DNA of 64,000 bases, from NCBI RefSeq assembly GCF_008369295.1, contig NZ_VOBG01000007.1:124001-188000 (forward strand), in the 5' to 3' direction. The notes below the pieces were generated by a model. The model was not told where the DNA came from. It did no database searches and saw only the letters and a program-made list of their open reading frames with translations. The translations under genes and the position numbers were made by a program. Position 1 is the first letter of the stretch; each line of letters opens with the position of its first letter. Source of the DNA: Pseudomonas sp. ANT_H4 (GTDB lineage Bacteria > Pseudomonadota > Gammaproteobacteria > Pseudomonadales > Pseudomonadaceae). Shown piece after piece: positions 24,933 through 35,048 of the stretch.

Positions 24933-26021
24933 CAAAAAACTCACCTGCGCCGCAAACGCTTCCCGAAATCGCTGCATCTCACCGGCGTTGCCCACGGTCA
25001 CCCGCACCCAATTCGGCCAGGTGCTAAAGACCCGGCCAATCATGACGTTTTGCGCGGACAGCCGCTCGATGACCTGCTCAGCTGGGCGACCCACGTCGAT
25101 CATGAAGCAATTGCTGTGGGACGCCGTGCACGTGAATCCTCGAGCCTTCAGCCAGGCCACGGTCTCATCGCGCACAAGGGTGTTGAGCGCCTTGCGTTCG
25201 GGCACCAACGAGGGTTCTTCGAGGCTGGCACGGCCGCCCAGTAGGCTGGAGGCCGCCGGGACGTTGTGGCCGCCAAAAGCTTCCAACTGCTCCAGCAGCA
25301 CCGGCTGCCCAAGCGCCAGGCCCAGGCGCGCACCGGCCATGCCGTAGATTTTCGAGAAGGTGCGCAGCACCAGCAGATCGTCGTGGTCCTTGACCCAGGA
25401 CACACAGCTGGGCGCGTCGCAGAAATCGATGTAAGCCTCGTCCACCACCAGGATGCTGCCCTTGGGTTTGCTCGCCAACGCGTGCTCGATGGCCTTGGTC
25501 GGCGTCAGTGTGCCGGTGGGATTGTTGGGGTTGCAGAGGTAGATCACACCGGGCTTCGGGTCGGCGGCGAGCATGCCGGGAATGTCATGGGCATGGTCGG
25601 CCGTCAGCGGCACTTCATGGACCGGTGCCTTGCGCGCTTCGGCAGCCTGGCGCGGTACTTCATAGGAAGGCGTCGCCATCACCACGCCGCGGGTTTCGCT
25701 GGTAAACGCCAGTACCGCGTAGCGCAAAGCAGCCATGGACCCGGCACAAACCATCACGTGCTCGTCTAAAATACCGTGCTGATTGGCAAACACTTCGGCC
25801 AACGCGTACAGATCCTTGTAGGGATAACGACCCGACGCACCAACCCCAAGCTGCATCGCCGCGCGCGCGGCCGGCGATGGGCCATAGGGGCTTTCGTTGT
25901 AGTTGAGCAGCACCTTGTCGGACGTCGGGACCGGTGGGCTCGCCAAGGCCCAATCCAGCCGCCCCAGCAACGGCAGGGCCGCGCCCAGCGCGATCAGTGA
26001 ACGACGACTCACGTTGACCAT
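24930..26021 (-). CDS. Tat-exported HisC-like aminotransferase
   Basis: 363 residues from the ATG at 26021 (AAGGAG upstream; an earlier frame start at 26066 is unlikely). The N-terminus NVSRRSLIALGAALPLLGRL is a twin-arginine signal, implying folding with cofactor in the cytoplasm and export. The body is a class I/II PLP enzyme of the histidinol-phosphate aminotransferase type: LLNYNESPYGPSP, NPNNPTGTLT, VVDEAYIDF, and the PLP Lys in TFSKIYGMAGARLG. A periplasmic aminotransferase of this type is unusual and its substrate is unknown. The real histidine pathway gene would be elsewhere. A shared terminator separates it from the dehydrogenase operon. Confidence 0.87.
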   Translation of the reverse strand: MVNVSRRSLIALGAALPLLGRLDWALASPPVPTSDKVLLNYNESPYGPSPAARAAMQLGVGASGRYPYKDLYALAEVFANQHGILDEHVMVCAGSMAALRYAVLAFTSETRGVVMATPSYEVPRQAAEARKAPVHEVPLTADHAHDIPGMLAADPKPGVIYLCNPNNPTGTLTPTKAIEHALASKPKGSILVVDEAYIDFCDAPSCVSWVKDHDDLLVLRTFSKIYGMAGARLGLALGQPVLLEQLEAFGGHNVPAASSLLGGRASLEEPSLVPERKALNTLVRDETVAWLKARGFTCTASHSNCFMIDVGRPAEQVIERLSAQNVMIGRVFSTWPNWVRVTVGNAGEMQRFREAFAAQVSFL

Positions 26022-26123
26022 GGTGACTACTCCTTGCCAGCTCGCGGGTTCAGGTGCGCGATTCACAACAGCTTATACAGTTGGGTATGACGAGAAAAAA
26101 GCCGGGGGATTTACCCAGTCAAC

Positions 26124-26162
26124 AAAAAGCCCCGCTCTTCATACAGAAGGCGGGGCTTTTTT
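26124..26162 (-). terminator. Terminator (bidirectional in form), probably of the upstream aminotransferase region boundary
   Basis: A GCCCCGC / GCGGGGC hairpin has an A-run on one side and a T-run on the other. It sits between the cytochrome c gene (stop at 26181, minus) and the aminotransferase start at 26021. Its place directly after the dehydrogenase operon suggests it ends that transcript. Confidence 0.8.
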
Positions 26163-26180
26163 CCAGCCTTGAATTTCAGC

Positions 26181-27623
26181 TCACTTGGAATGAAAACGCC
26201 GATTCAAGGCGATCCGCTTGGCTTCCACATCCCGCAGGTGTTTGCGGTGACGCTGCCACAGCACCAGCGCAATGATCAGCAGCAACACCACCCACCCACC
26301 GCCCCACAACAGATAGGGCATGGCCGTGATCAACAACGGCGCATCCCCACCGCGACGCAGGCTCGCCACTTCATCGTAACTGACGCTCAGCGCCGGGTTG
26401 CCGAAGGTTTGCAGGCTGTAGTTGGCGATAGCGGCAATTTGCGCATCGTTCAGGTCGCCGCCCAATGCGGGCATGCTAACCGCGGCATCGGCGCCTTTGC
26501 GGTCGATACCCGCGATGATCGCCATCACCAGGTTGTTGGCCTGGTTGCCGTTCAGTGCGTTGTTGAGGCTTAGGGACGGATAGAACGTGTCAGCCGTGCC
26601 CTGGCCATCGCGGCCGTGGCAACTGGAGCAGGCCGAGTTGTAGAGACGCGCGCCATCCAGGCTACTGGCATCGGACAGTGACGCTTGATCGCCCTGGCCG
26701 GTTTCCAGGGTGCTCATGTCTACTGGCTTGACCTCACGAACCACGCGCTCACTCTGCTGCGGATCGCGGATCGGCGGGACCGTGTGCAGGTAGGCGGCCA
26801 TGGCGTGCAGGTCGCTGTCGCTGAGGTAGCGGAAACTGTTTTCCACCGCCTCGGCCATGCCACCGCCTGCCTGGACCTTGTCGGCCAGGTGGCCGTTTTT
26901 CAGGAAGTCGACCAGGTCATCCTCGCTCCAGTCACCCAGGCCGCTGACATTGTCCGAGGTGATGTTGGGCGCAACCCAACCCCCCAGTTTCGCCCCGCCC
27001 AGGTATTGGCTGTTGTCCTCGGCCATCAAGACGTTGCGCGGGGTGTGGCAGGCGCCGCAGTGAGCCAGGTTGTCCACCAGGTATTGGCCACGGTTGACCT
27101 GTTCGGTGGCGCCGGGCTTGGGCACAAAACCCTGGCTATCGAGGAGCACCAGGTTCCAGCCGAACATCAACTGGCGGATGTTGAAGGGAAATGCCAGTCG
27201 CGTTTCCGGCACCGGCTGGTCCACCGGTTTCACGCCCTGTTGCAGGTACACGTACAAGGCATGGATGTCTTGCTCGCTCATGCCCTGATACGAGGTGTAA
27301 GGCATCGCCGGGTACAGGTGCTGGCCCTTGGCGTTGACGCCTTTGCGCAAGGCATCGGCCAGTTGCTGCTCGGTGTAGTTACCGATCCCGTAGGTCTTGG
27401 ACGGAGTGATGTTGCTGGAGATGATCTTGCCCATGGGCGAGTCGATCACATAGCCGCCGGCCAACGGCGCGCCGCCATTTTCGGCGGTGCGGTGACAGGC
27501 CTCGCAGTCTCCAGCACGGGCGACATAGGCGCCCTGCTGGATCAGCGCGGCATTATCTTCAGCGGCAAATGCCGGCAACGCGGCCAGTAGCAGTGCCAAC
27601 AGGGGAAGCTTCAGTAAACCCAT
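26181..27623 (-). CDS. Triheme cytochrome c subunit of a membrane sugar/polyol dehydrogenase
   Basis: 480 residues with a signal peptide. Three haem sites are present: CEACH near residue 43, CGACH near 190 and CSSCH near 335. A C-terminal membrane anchor (WVVLLLIIALVLW, near 450) is followed by basic residues. This is the standard cytochrome subunit of FAD-dependent gluconate, fructose, sorbitol or glucose dehydrogenases. It passes electrons from the flavin subunit to ubiquinone. The start is three bases after the stop of the GMC subunit, in operon order small-large-cytochrome. Confidence 0.93.
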   Translation of the reverse strand: MGLLKLPLLALLLAALPAFAAEDNAALIQQGAYVARAGDCEACHRTAENGGAPLAGGYVIDSPMGKIISSNITPSKTYGIGNYTEQQLADALRKGVNAKGQHLYPAMPYTSYQGMSEQDIHALYVYLQQGVKPVDQPVPETRLAFPFNIRQLMFGWNLVLLDSQGFVPKPGATEQVNRGQYLVDNLAHCGACHTPRNVLMAEDNSQYLGGAKLGGWVAPNITSDNVSGLGDWSEDDLVDFLKNGHLADKVQAGGGMAEAVENSFRYLSDSDLHAMAAYLHTVPPIRDPQQSERVVREVKPVDMSTLETGQGDQASLSDASSLDGARLYNSACSSCHGRDGQGTADTFYPSLSLNNALNGNQANNLVMAIIAGIDRKGADAAVSMPALGGDLNDAQIAAIANYSLQTFGNPALSVSYDEVASLRRGGDAPLLITAMPYLLWGGGWVVLLLIIALVLWQRHRKHLRDVEAKRIALNRRFHSK

Positions 27624-27626
27624 GAC

Positions 27627-29216
27627 CTAGACCTCCCGCGCAATGATGTCGGCCATGCGAATACTCAGCGCCACGCCAGCCAGGGTCGGGTTAATGGTGC
27701 CAGACGCCGGGATCACCCCGGTGGTGGCGAGGAACAGGTTGGCGTGGTCGTGGGTGCGGCACTCGTGGTTGACCACCGAGTCCTTGGGATTGGCGCCCAT
27801 GATCACGGTACCCATCAGATGGTCGCGGTTCTGGTAGCCGGTATTGTTTTCCACCACTTTGCCGCCCATCAGCTGCACAAAGTGCGCGTAGTCCTCGTCG
27901 ACGCCGGCCTTGGCCGCCTTGACGTAATCGCCCACCTCGTAATTGACCACCAGCATCGGAATGCCCAGGGCGTCCTTGCGGGTGCGGCTCGGGCGCACTG
28001 TATTGGTCTGCAATGGCAGGGTTTCATAGACAGTGGACACATCGACCCAACGCGCCGCGTCGTGGCGGATGCGTTCGTCCAATTCCTTGCCGTAGACGCC
28101 CTCGGCAATCAGCCTTTTGGCCACGGCGATGTTCGGCACGTTGTTGGAGATCGAGTGTTTGACCGAGGCCCGTTCCTTGCGGAACTCACCGTCGCGGCGA
28201 TTGAAAATCCCGCCTTGCTGTACCGCCCCGCGTCCTGGCCACAAGGGCTCATCCGCCAAAAACTGCAGGCCCTGGCCGGTGTGGTCCATCAGGTTGCGAC
28301 CGACCTGGTCGGACGAGTTGGCGACGTCGGAAATCAGCAGCAGCTTGGGGGTTTCCAGGCCATGGGCAGCGACCACGAAGTACTTGGCGGTGAGTCGCAC
28401 ATCGGCGCCGGTGGAGCTGCGGTAGTGGATGGCAACGATCTTGTCGTCCGCACCTTTTTCCAGCTTGTAGGCCGTGGCGTCCGTGATCAGCTTGGCGCCG
28501 GCCTGCTGCGCGTGGCGAGCGTGGACGTCGCCACTGTACATGGCACCGATGGGGCAGACCGGCATGCAATTGTTATTGCCGCTGCACGCTGGGCGCCCGT
28601 CGTAGGGTTCAGTGGCTCGGCCATTGGGCTCATGGATAAAGTGATAACCGGCCGGGGCCATGCGCTCGCGCAGGCGCTGGAACAGGTAGGTATCGCCTTC
28701 CGGAGCCATCGGATAAGGGCTGGAGCGCGGAGGGAAAGCGCCGCCGCCCTGCCCGCTCTGATCCTGGGTGTCATTGCCGCACACGCCCAGGGCAATTTCC
28801 GCCCGCACGTAATAGGGTTCCAACTCGCTGTACTCCAGCGGCCAGTCGCGACCTACGCCATACAGGGTGTTGAGCTTCATATCGTTAGGCAGATAACGCC
28901 AGCACGCTGCCGCCCAGTGCCAAGTGGTACCGCCCACCAGTTTCAACATGCCTGGACGAAACTCGAAAGAACCGGTGTTCTCGATGTATTGCTCATCATA
29001 AGAATGATGGGCCCAGGGTTCATTGGGATAGGGCGAGTTGTAATTGCCCTTGTTCGAGGAATTACGGAAGTTCTCAACTATCTTCCAGCGAGGAATATGT
29101 TCACCCGCTTCCAGAATAATCACTGACTTGCCGAGTTTGGCTAATTCAAACGCCGCGTTGCTGCCTAAAGCGCCGGAGCCAACCACAATGACATCGGCGT
29201 CATAATCCTGATTCAT
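27627..29216 (-). CDS. GMC-type FAD large subunit of membrane sugar/polyol dehydrogenase
   Basis: 529 residues. FAD-binding fold: DVIVVGSGALGSNAAFELAK. Substrate-side features: LVGGTTWHWAAACWRYLP and C-terminal GVIPASGTINPTLAG. The cysteine cluster C-x6-C-x3-C in ACSGNNNCMPVCPIG matches the iron-sulfur site of fructose and glucose dehydrogenases. There is no signal peptide; it would be exported bound to the Tat-signal-bearing small subunit. The catalytic His is likely in ENNTGYQNRDHLMG. The substrate (gluconate, sorbitol or another polyol) cannot be fixed by eye. Confidence 0.93.
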   Translation of the reverse strand: MNQDYDADVIVVGSGALGSNAAFELAKLGKSVIILEAGEHIPRWKIVENFRNSSNKGNYNSPYPNEPWAHHSYDEQYIENTGSFEFRPGMLKLVGGTTWHWAAACWRYLPNDMKLNTLYGVGRDWPLEYSELEPYYVRAEIALGVCGNDTQDQSGQGGGAFPPRSSPYPMAPEGDTYLFQRLRERMAPAGYHFIHEPNGRATEPYDGRPACSGNNNCMPVCPIGAMYSGDVHARHAQQAGAKLITDATAYKLEKGADDKIVAIHYRSSTGADVRLTAKYFVVAAHGLETPKLLLISDVANSSDQVGRNLMDHTGQGLQFLADEPLWPGRGAVQQGGIFNRRDGEFRKERASVKHSISNNVPNIAVAKRLIAEGVYGKELDERIRHDAARWVDVSTVYETLPLQTNTVRPSRTRKDALGIPMLVVNYEVGDYVKAAKAGVDEDYAHFVQLMGGKVVENNTGYQNRDHLMGTVIMGANPKDSVVNHECRTHDHANLFLATTGVIPASGTINPTLAGVALSIRMADIIAREV

Positions 29217-29230
29217 AAAAGTGCCTTGTC

Positions 29231-29767
29231 TTAGTCGTTGGCCAGCGTGGCCGGAGGATTAACCCAGTAATTGGTTTTTCCTCGGGAGTACGTCGGGATC
29301 ACTGTGGCGTCCGTGGTTGGCTCGTAGGCCAGGGCCCCGGTGAACGTGACCAGGCGCGTGCCGTCAGTAGCGCGCAGGGAGACCGGTGTGCCGGTGTAAC
29401 CCAGGTACCAGGCCGAGACGATTTTTTGCACGGTGTCTTTCATTACCGAGTCACGGTAGAACGGGCTGCCGGACAACTGGCTGACGCTGCGCAAGTGATG
29501 CTGGCCGACCTTGCTCCACAAGGCTTTCATCTTGTCCGGGAACTGTGGGTCGCTCTGCGTGCACTGGGCCAGGATGCGCAAGGACAATGTGGCATCCAGG
29601 GTCTGGCGTTCGAGGAGGAACATCGACAATTGGCGCAAGGATTCAATATCGTCGCTGGCAGCGCTGTTGACGTCCTGCGCCAGCGCAGAGCTCGCCCACA
29701 GTGGGGCGAACAGGCCGGCACCGGTCAAGGCCGCGCCTGAATATAGGAGTTTTCTTCGGGTTATCAC
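29231..29767 (-). CDS. Sugar dehydrogenase small subunit with Tat signal
   Basis: 178 residues. The N-terminus MITRRKLLYSGAALTGAG is a twin-arginine signal ending at ASSALAQ. The rest matches the small (gamma) subunit of FAD-dependent gluconate/sorbitol dehydrogenases (LSMFLLERQTLDATLSLRI and SAWYLGYTGTP). It carries the flavin subunit across the membrane and stabilises it. It is the first gene of the three-gene operon, 14 bases before the large subunit. Confidence 0.9.
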   Translation of the reverse strand: MITRRKLLYSGAALTGAGLFAPLWASSALAQDVNSAASDDIESLRQLSMFLLERQTLDATLSLRILAQCTQSDPQFPDKMKALWSKVGQHHLRSVSQLSGSPFYRDSVMKDTVQKIVSAWYLGYTGTPVSLRATDGTRLVTFTGALAYEPTTDATVIPTYSRGKTNYWVNPPATLAND

Positions 29768-30163
29768 GGGGATATCTCCTCATGAGTCGAGCAACTATCG
29801 GCGCAGGGCCAATTTCGACTTCACGGCAAAAGGCTGAGTACTTCGTTCACTGAAGTTGAACGGACTTTAAGAGCCCTTTTTATAACTGCCAAGAGAACGC
29901 CAAGCTGTCGTGCAGCTTGTTAATAATAGGAATGGAGAATAGCGCTAACGTTTAGAACGGTGGGTTAAACACCGTACAGCAATTTTTCCGGTAACAACAT
30001 GAAACATCCCGGTAGCTAGTAATTTATCGAGCCAGATAGGAACGATTGTTATATGGGGTTTATGAGCTTCAACATACGGTATTGCAGATTGGTTAAGCGG
30101 GACTGGAGCCTGGAGTGCATATCCGTTATGCGCAGCAATGGATATGTACACCCCCCACCCAAT
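29768..30163. other. AT-richer intergenic region upstream of the dehydrogenase operon
   Basis: About 400 bases with no convincing gene. Two small inverted repeats are visible: ACGGTG/CACCGT around 29958-29976 and CATATCC/GGATATG around 30118-30147. The dehydrogenase promoter should lie near 29770-29900, but I cannot assign its elements with confidence. Confidence 0.5.
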
Positions 30164-30200
30164 AAAAAGCCCCGATCTTCTCTCAAAGGCGGGGCTTTTT
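30164..30200 (-). terminator. Terminator of the cyo operon
   Basis: A GCCCCG / CGGGGC hairpin with a T-run on the minus strand lies 15 bases past the cyoE stop. An A/T-run on the other side could let it work in both directions. Confidence 0.85.
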
Positions 30201-30214
30201 CACAGCAATACCAC

Positions 30215-31102
30215 TCAGTGCGCGTAAGTCAGCAACAACTCTTTAGGCACCTGAAAATCCAGGGACATCATCACGCTCAACGCAGTGATGGTAAAGATCG
30301 AGAAGACGAACAGCTTGCGCGCCCAGACGGTGTCGTCCACCGCCTTGTAGCCGGTCCAGGCCATGTACAACCAGTACATGCCCATCGCGGCGGCCACGGC
30401 GAGGTAGCTCATGCCGGCGTAGCCACTGAAGGTCAACATCAAGGTCGCCACGAGGAAGGCCAGGATGTAGAGCAGGATGTGTTTCTTCGCTACGCGGATG
30501 CCACGCTTGACCGGCAATACCGGAATCGAGGCCGCCCGGTAGTCGTTGAAGCGGAAGATCGCGATGGCATAAGAGTGCGGCATCTGCCACAGGCTGAACA
30601 TCACCAGCAGCACCAGCGCGGCCATGTCGAAGCTATTGGTCACAGCCACATAACCAATCACCGGCGGCATCGCCCCCGACAGACTGCCCACCAGCGTGCC
30701 GTGAACCGACTTGCGCTTGAAGTACAGGCTGTAGAAGCCGACGTAGATGACAAAGCCGATCACGGCAAACAGCGCCGCCAGCGGATTGGCCACCGTGGAC
30801 AACAACACCACACCGGCAATGCCTAGGACGGTCGCGAAGATCAGTGCCAGTTTCAGGGAGATAAGGCCCTGGACCAGCACGCGATTCTTGGTGCGTTCCA
30901 TCTTCAGGTCGATGTCGCGGTCGATGCAGTTGTTGAACACGCAACCGGATGCAACCACCAGGGAGGTGCCGATCATTGCCGCCAGGAAAATGGCCAGATC
31001 GACATGCCCCTTGGAGGCCAGGAAAAAGCCGCCTGCCACAGAAAGCACGTTACCGAAAATGATCCCCGGTTTGGTGATTTGGATAAAGTGCTTAAGCGAC
31101 AT
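30215..31102 (-). CDS. cyoE: Haem O synthase (protoheme IX farnesyltransferase)
   Basis: 295 residues, polytopic membrane protein of the UbiA prenyltransferase superfamily. The first aspartate motif, N(N)xxD, is in [19 protein letters not shown], and the second conserved block is in YTLYFKRK-like [12 protein letters not shown]. It makes haem O from haem B for the oxidase encoded just upstream. It is the last gene of cyoABCDE. Confidence 0.96.
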   Translation of the reverse strand: MSLKHFIQITKPGIIFGNVLSVAGGFFLASKGHVDLAIFLAAMIGTSLVVASGCVFNNCIDRDIDLKMERTKNRVLVQGLISLKLALIFATVLGIAGVVLLSTVANPLAALFAVIGFVIYVGFYSLYFKRKSVHGTLVGSLSGAMPPVIGYVAVTNSFDMAALVLLVMFSLWQMPHSYAIAIFRFNDYRAASIPVLPVKRGIRVAKKHILLYILAFLVATLMLTFSGYAGMSYLAVAAAMGMYWLYMAWTGYKAVDDTVWARKLFVFSIFTITALSVMMSLDFQVPKELLLTYAH

Positions 31103-31113
31103 CGGGTCTTACC

Positions 31114-31458
31114 TCACTTCGCCATCATGTAGGTGTGGATGCTGAACATGATCCACAACGACAGGCCAACCAGCAGGACGATCACCATGGCTGCGAAGAC
31201 AAACGCAATCACGTTGCTACGCTGGGCCTCGGAACGGTCCAGGTGCAGGAAGTACACCAGGTGAACCACAACCTGAATCACCGCAAATGCCAGGACGATC
31301 ATCAGGGTTATGGATTTCGGCAGGGTTGGGTACATCACCAGGCCGAACGGGATGATCGTCAGGATCACCGACAGGATGAAGCCAATGGTGTACGACTTTA
31401 CGCTGCCGTGGCCAGCATCATGGCTGTTCTGGGCATCATGAGAGTGAGCATTAGCCAT
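31114..31458 (-). CDS. cyoD: Cytochrome bo ubiquinol oxidase subunit IV
   Basis: 114 residues with a histidine-rich N-terminus and three membrane segments (KSYTIGFILSVILTIIPFG, LMIVLAFAVIQVVVHLVYF and VIAFVFAAMVIVLLVGLS). It assists assembly of the copper site in subunit I. Its start overlaps the cyoC stop (TAATG). Confidence 0.95.
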   Translation of the reverse strand: MANAHSHDAQNSHDAGHGSVKSYTIGFILSVILTIIPFGLVMYPTLPKSITLMIVLAFAVIQVVVHLVYFLHLDRSEAQRSNVIAFVFAAMVIVLLVGLSLWIMFSIHTYMMAK

Positions 31459-32084
31459 TACAGAGCCCCCATCAGGTAGACAACGGTGAAGACGCAGATC
31501 CAGACCACGTCCAGGAAGTGCCAGAACAGGCTCAGGCAGGTCAGGCGGGTCTTATTGGTGGTGGTCAGGCCGTTTTTCTGCACCTGATACATCATGATCG
31601 CCATCCAGATCAGACCGCTGGTCACGTGCAGACCGTGGGTACCGACCAGGGTGAAGAACGCGGACAGGAAGCCTGAGCGGCTAGGGCCGTAGCCTTCGGA
31701 GATCAGCAGGTGGAACTCGTTGATCTCCATGCCGATGAAGCCCAGGCCGAGCAGGAAGGTCAGGCCCAGCCAGACCAGGACCTGCTTCTTGTTGCCCCGG
31801 AAGAACGCCAGCATGGCGAAGCCGTAGGTGATCGAGCTGAACAACAGCAAGGCGGTTTCGCCCAGCACGTAAGGCAGTTCGAAGATGTCGTGGCCCGACG
31901 GGCCACCCGCTACGTTGTTTACCAGTACCGCGTACACCGCGAAGATCGACGCAAACAAAATGCAGTCGGTCATCAGGTAGAGCCAGAAACCAAAGACGGT
32001 TGTCTCGCTCGAATCGTGGTGGTGGTCATCATGCCCATGGTCATCGACATGGGCGTGTCCAGCATTGGTCACTAAGTTCGACAT
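31458..32084 (-). CDS. cyoC: Cytochrome bo ubiquinol oxidase subunit III
   Basis: 208 residues with five membrane segments of the haem-copper oxidase subunit III family. A histidine-rich N-terminus (HDDHHHD) precedes [17 protein letters not shown], and [14 protein letters not shown] is conserved. It begins three bases after cyoB and overlaps cyoD by one base. Confidence 0.96.
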   Translation of the reverse strand: MSNLVTNAGHAHVDDHGHDDHHHDSSETTVFGFWLYLMTDCILFASIFAVYAVLVNNVAGGPSGHDIFELPYVLGETALLLFSSITYGFAMLAFFRGNKKQVLVWLGLTFLLGLGFIGMEINEFHLLISEGYGPSRSGFLSAFFTLVGTHGLHVTSGLIWMAIMMYQVQKNGLTTTNKTRLTCLSLFWHFLDVVWICVFTVVYLMGAL

Positions 32085-32087
32085 GAT

Positions 32088-34106
32088 TTAAGCCTGTTCC
32101 AGCGAGGTTTCAACACGGTTGGCCGGGATCTTCTTCTCGGCTACCAGGCGAGCGTGCTGCTCGGCTTCGATGCGTTCGATCACCTCGACCGGCACCATGT
32201 AGCCTTGATCATCACGGGCAGCGTGGATCACGAAGTAGCCAATGGTTGCGACCAGGCTAATGATCGCCAGCCACCAGATGTGCCAGATCATCGCGAAACC
32301 AAACACCGTCAACAGTGCGCCCATGACCACACCGGTCGCGGTGTTGTTAGGCATGTGGATCGGCTCGTAGCGAGCAGGTTTCTGGTATGCGGTACCGTCT
32401 TCCTTGGCTTCGGTGAACGGGTCGATGCCTTCAGCTTTCGGCAGCACGGCGAAGTTGTAGAACGGCGGTGGCGACGAGGTCGACCATTCCAGGGTGTGGC
32501 CGTTCCATGGATCGCCGGAGTCGCAGGCGTTCTGCTTGCGGTCACGGATACTGACATACAGCTGGATCAACTGGCAGGCGATACCAAAAGCGATCATCAC
32601 CGCACCGAACATGGCGACGTACAGGTACGGCACCCAATCAGGGTTGGTGGTGGCGTTCAGACGACGAGTCATGCCCATGAAGCCCAGTGCATAGAGCGGC
32701 ATGAATGCGACGAAGAAGCCGGTGATCCAGAACCAGAATGCAGCCTTGCCCCAACCTTCGTGCAGCGTGAAGCCGAACGCTTTCGGGAAGTAGTAGCTGA
32801 AACCAGCGATGTAACCGAATACAGCACCGCCGATGATCACGTTGTGGAAGTGAGCGATCACGAACAGGCTGTTGTGCAGCACGAAGTCAGCACCCGGGAT
32901 GGCCAGCAGTACGCCGGTCATGCCGCCGATGGCGAAGGTCACCATAAAGCCCAGGGTCCACAGAACCTGGCTGGTGATACGCAAACGGCCGTGATAAATG
33001 GTGAATAGCCAGTTAAATAGCTTCACCCCCGTCGGGATCGAAATCAGCATCGTCGCCAAGCCGAAGAAGGCGTTGACGCTTGCCCCCGAACCCATGGTGA
33101 AGAAGTGGTGCAGCCAAACCATGAAGCCCAGTACCGAGATCGCGCCAGAGGCGTAGATCATCGAGTGGTGGCCGAACAGACGCTTGCCGGAGAAGGTCGA
33201 GATGACTTCGGAGAAGATCCCGAACGCCGGCAGAATCAGGATGTACACCTCGGGGTGACCCCAGGCCCAGAACAGGTTGACGTACATCATTGGATTGCCA
33301 CCAAGTTCATTGGTGAAAATGTGGAAATCCATGTAACGGTCAAGCGTCAGCAGTGCCAGGGTAGCGGTGAGGATCGGGAACGAAGCCACGATCAACACGT
33401 TGGCCCAGGTGCAGGTCCAGGTGAAGATCGGCATGTCCATCAGCTTCATGCCAGGGGTACGCATTTTCAAGACGGTGGCCAGGAAGTTGACCCCCGTCAG
33501 TGTCGTCCCAAGTCCTGATAGCTGTAGCGCCCAGATGTAGTAGTCCATCCCCACGCCCGGACTGTATTGCAGCCCCGACAACGGCGGATAGGCAACCCAA
33601 CCGGTCTTGGCGAATTCGCCGACGCCCAGGGACAAGTTGACCAGTACCACGCCGGATACCAGCAGCCAGAAGCTCAGGGAGTTCAGGAACGGGTAGGCAA
33701 CGTCACGGGCACCAATCTGCAGCGGCACTGCCAGGTTCATCAGGCCGGTGAAGAATGGCATCGCCATGAAGATGATCATGATCACACCGTGGGCGGTGAA
33801 GATCTGGTCATAGTGTTCAGGCGGCAGGTAGCCAGGCGAACCCTCGGTGGCCATGGCCAGCTGGGTACGCATCATGATGGCGTCGGCAAAACCGCGCAGC
33901 AGCATGACCATGGCGACGATGATGTACATCACGCCGATTTTCTTGTGGTCGACCGACGTCAGCCACTCGGTCCACAAATAGGTCCACTTCTTGAAGTAGG
34001 TGAGTGCCGCAAACAGCGCCAGACCACCCAGCGCGATCATGGCAATGGTCACCATCACAATCGGCTCGTGGAACGGGACCGCTTCCCAACTTAATTTACC
34101 AAACAT
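32088..34106 (-). CDS. cyoB: Cytochrome bo ubiquinol oxidase subunit I
   Basis: 672 residues with about 15 membrane segments. The haem-copper ligands are visible: [13 protein letters not shown] (low-spin haem His), [15 protein letters not shown] (copper His cross-linked to Tyr), the HH pair in VWLHHFFTM, and HFHNVIIGG. Subunit I reduces oxygen and pumps protons. It is three bases after cyoA. Confidence 0.97.
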   Translation of the reverse strand: MFGKLSWEAVPFHEPIVMVTIAMIALGGLALFAALTYFKKWTYLWTEWLTSVDHKKIGVMYIIVAMVMLLRGFADAIMMRTQLAMATEGSPGYLPPEHYDQIFTAHGVIMIIFMAMPFFTGLMNLAVPLQIGARDVAYPFLNSLSFWLLVSGVVLVNLSLGVGEFAKTGWVAYPPLSGLQYSPGVGMDYYIWALQLSGLGTTLTGVNFLATVLKMRTPGMKLMDMPIFTWTCTWANVLIVASFPILTATLALLTLDRYMDFHIFTNELGGNPMMYVNLFWAWGHPEVYILILPAFGIFSEVISTFSGKRLFGHHSMIYASGAISVLGFMVWLHHFFTMGSGASVNAFFGLATMLISIPTGVKLFNWLFTIYHGRLRITSQVLWTLGFMVTFAIGGMTGVLLAIPGADFVLHNSLFVIAHFHNVIIGGAVFGYIAGFSYYFPKAFGFTLHEGWGKAAFWFWITGFFVAFMPLYALGFMGMTRRLNATTNPDWVPYLYVAMFGAVMIAFGIACQLIQLYVSIRDRKQNACDSGDPWNGHTLEWSTSSPPPFYNFAVLPKAEGIDPFTEAKEDGTAYQKPARYEPIHMPNNTATGVVMGALLTVFGFAMIWHIWWLAIISLVATIGYFVIHAARDDQGYMVPVEVIERIEAEQHARLVAEKKIPANRVETSLEQA

Positions 34107-34109
34107 TGT

Positions 34110-35048
34110 TTACTCCTCTGCCCCGGCGGCTGAATGCGAGCTCGTGCCCATCACTTCTGTAGCAGCCACTTCTTTCTTCTCATGCTTGACCGGCTTGCCT
34201 GGTTTCATCCCTTCATACTTATTGATGATGTTCTGGAACAGGTCCGGCGTGAACGAGGAGTACAGCTCTACAGGGTTGTTCTGGCTTTGTTTGGCAAGAG
34301 CTTCGTACTCAGCTTTTTCAAGCTGTTTAGGTGAGCTTTTGACTTCAGCGACCCAGGCGTTGAAATCAGCCTCGGACGTTGCAATCGCTTTGAATTTCAT
34401 GCCGGTAAAACCCGCGCCACTGTAGTTGGCGGAGATACCTTCAAGCTCGGTGTTCTCGTTGGCAATCAGGTGCAGTTTGGTCTGCATGCCGGCCATCGCG
34501 TAGATCTGGCCACCCAGGCCCGGGATGAAGAACGAGTTCATCACCGAATCGGAGGTCACTTTGAAGTTGATTGGCGTATTGGCCGGGAAGACGATCTTGT
34601 TGACCGTGGCGATCCCTTGCTCTGGATAGATGAACAGCCACTTCCAATCCAGCGCGACCACTTCAATGGTGATTGGCTTGACGTCGGATTCCAGCGGACG
34701 GTACGGGTCCAGGGCGTGGGTCGACGTGTAGGTGATGTAACCCAGGGCAATGATGATGAGTACCGGAACAGCCCACACCGCGATTTCAATCTTGGTGGAG
34801 TGCGACCACTTCGGCGCGTAGGTGGCCTTGGTGTTGGACGCGCGGTATTTCCAGGCAAACGCGAAGGTCATCACGATCACCGGTACCACGACCAGCAGCA
34901 TCAGCAAGGTGGCGGTGATGATCAGGTTGCGTTGTTCCAGACCGACCTGGCCCTTGGGATCGAGCAAAGTCCACTTGCAGCCTCCCAGCAATAACATGCC
35001 GGCCAGCGGCAATAAGCCTAGTAATCGGGTGTACCTGTTTTTACTCAT
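34110..35048 (-). CDS. cyoA: Cytochrome bo ubiquinol oxidase subunit II
   Basis: 312 residues from the ATG at 35048 (MSKNRYTRL), with a purine-rich site upstream; the frame extends back to 35102, but that part is unlikely. A lipoprotein signal ends in LLGGC. Two membrane segments are followed by a cupredoxin-like domain that lacks the CuA ligands ([19 protein letters not shown]), as in quinol oxidases. It is the first gene of cyoABCDE. Confidence 0.95.
   Translation of the reverse strand: MSKNRYTRLLGLLPLAGMLLLGGCKWTLLDPKGQVGLEQRNLIITATLLMLLVVVPVIVMTFAFAWKYRASNTKATYAPKWSHSTKIEIAVWAVPVLIIIALGYITYTSTHALDPYRPLESDVKPITIEVVALDWKWLFIYPEQGIATVNKIVFPANTPINFKVTSDSVMNSFFIPGLGGQIYAMAGMQTKLHLIANENTELEGISANYSGAGFTGMKFKAIATSEADFNAWVAEVKSSPKQLEKAEYEALAKQSQNNPVELYSSFTPDLFQNIINKYEGMKPGKPVKHEKKEVAATEVMGTSSHSAAGAEE

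Noticed and set aside
27744..29126. 460-codon plus-strand frame
   Set aside because: Opposite the GMC dehydrogenase subunit; high GC makes long antisense frames common here.
29945..30151. 68-codon minus-strand frame in the gap before cyoE
   Set aside because: No ribosome site and no family resemblance.
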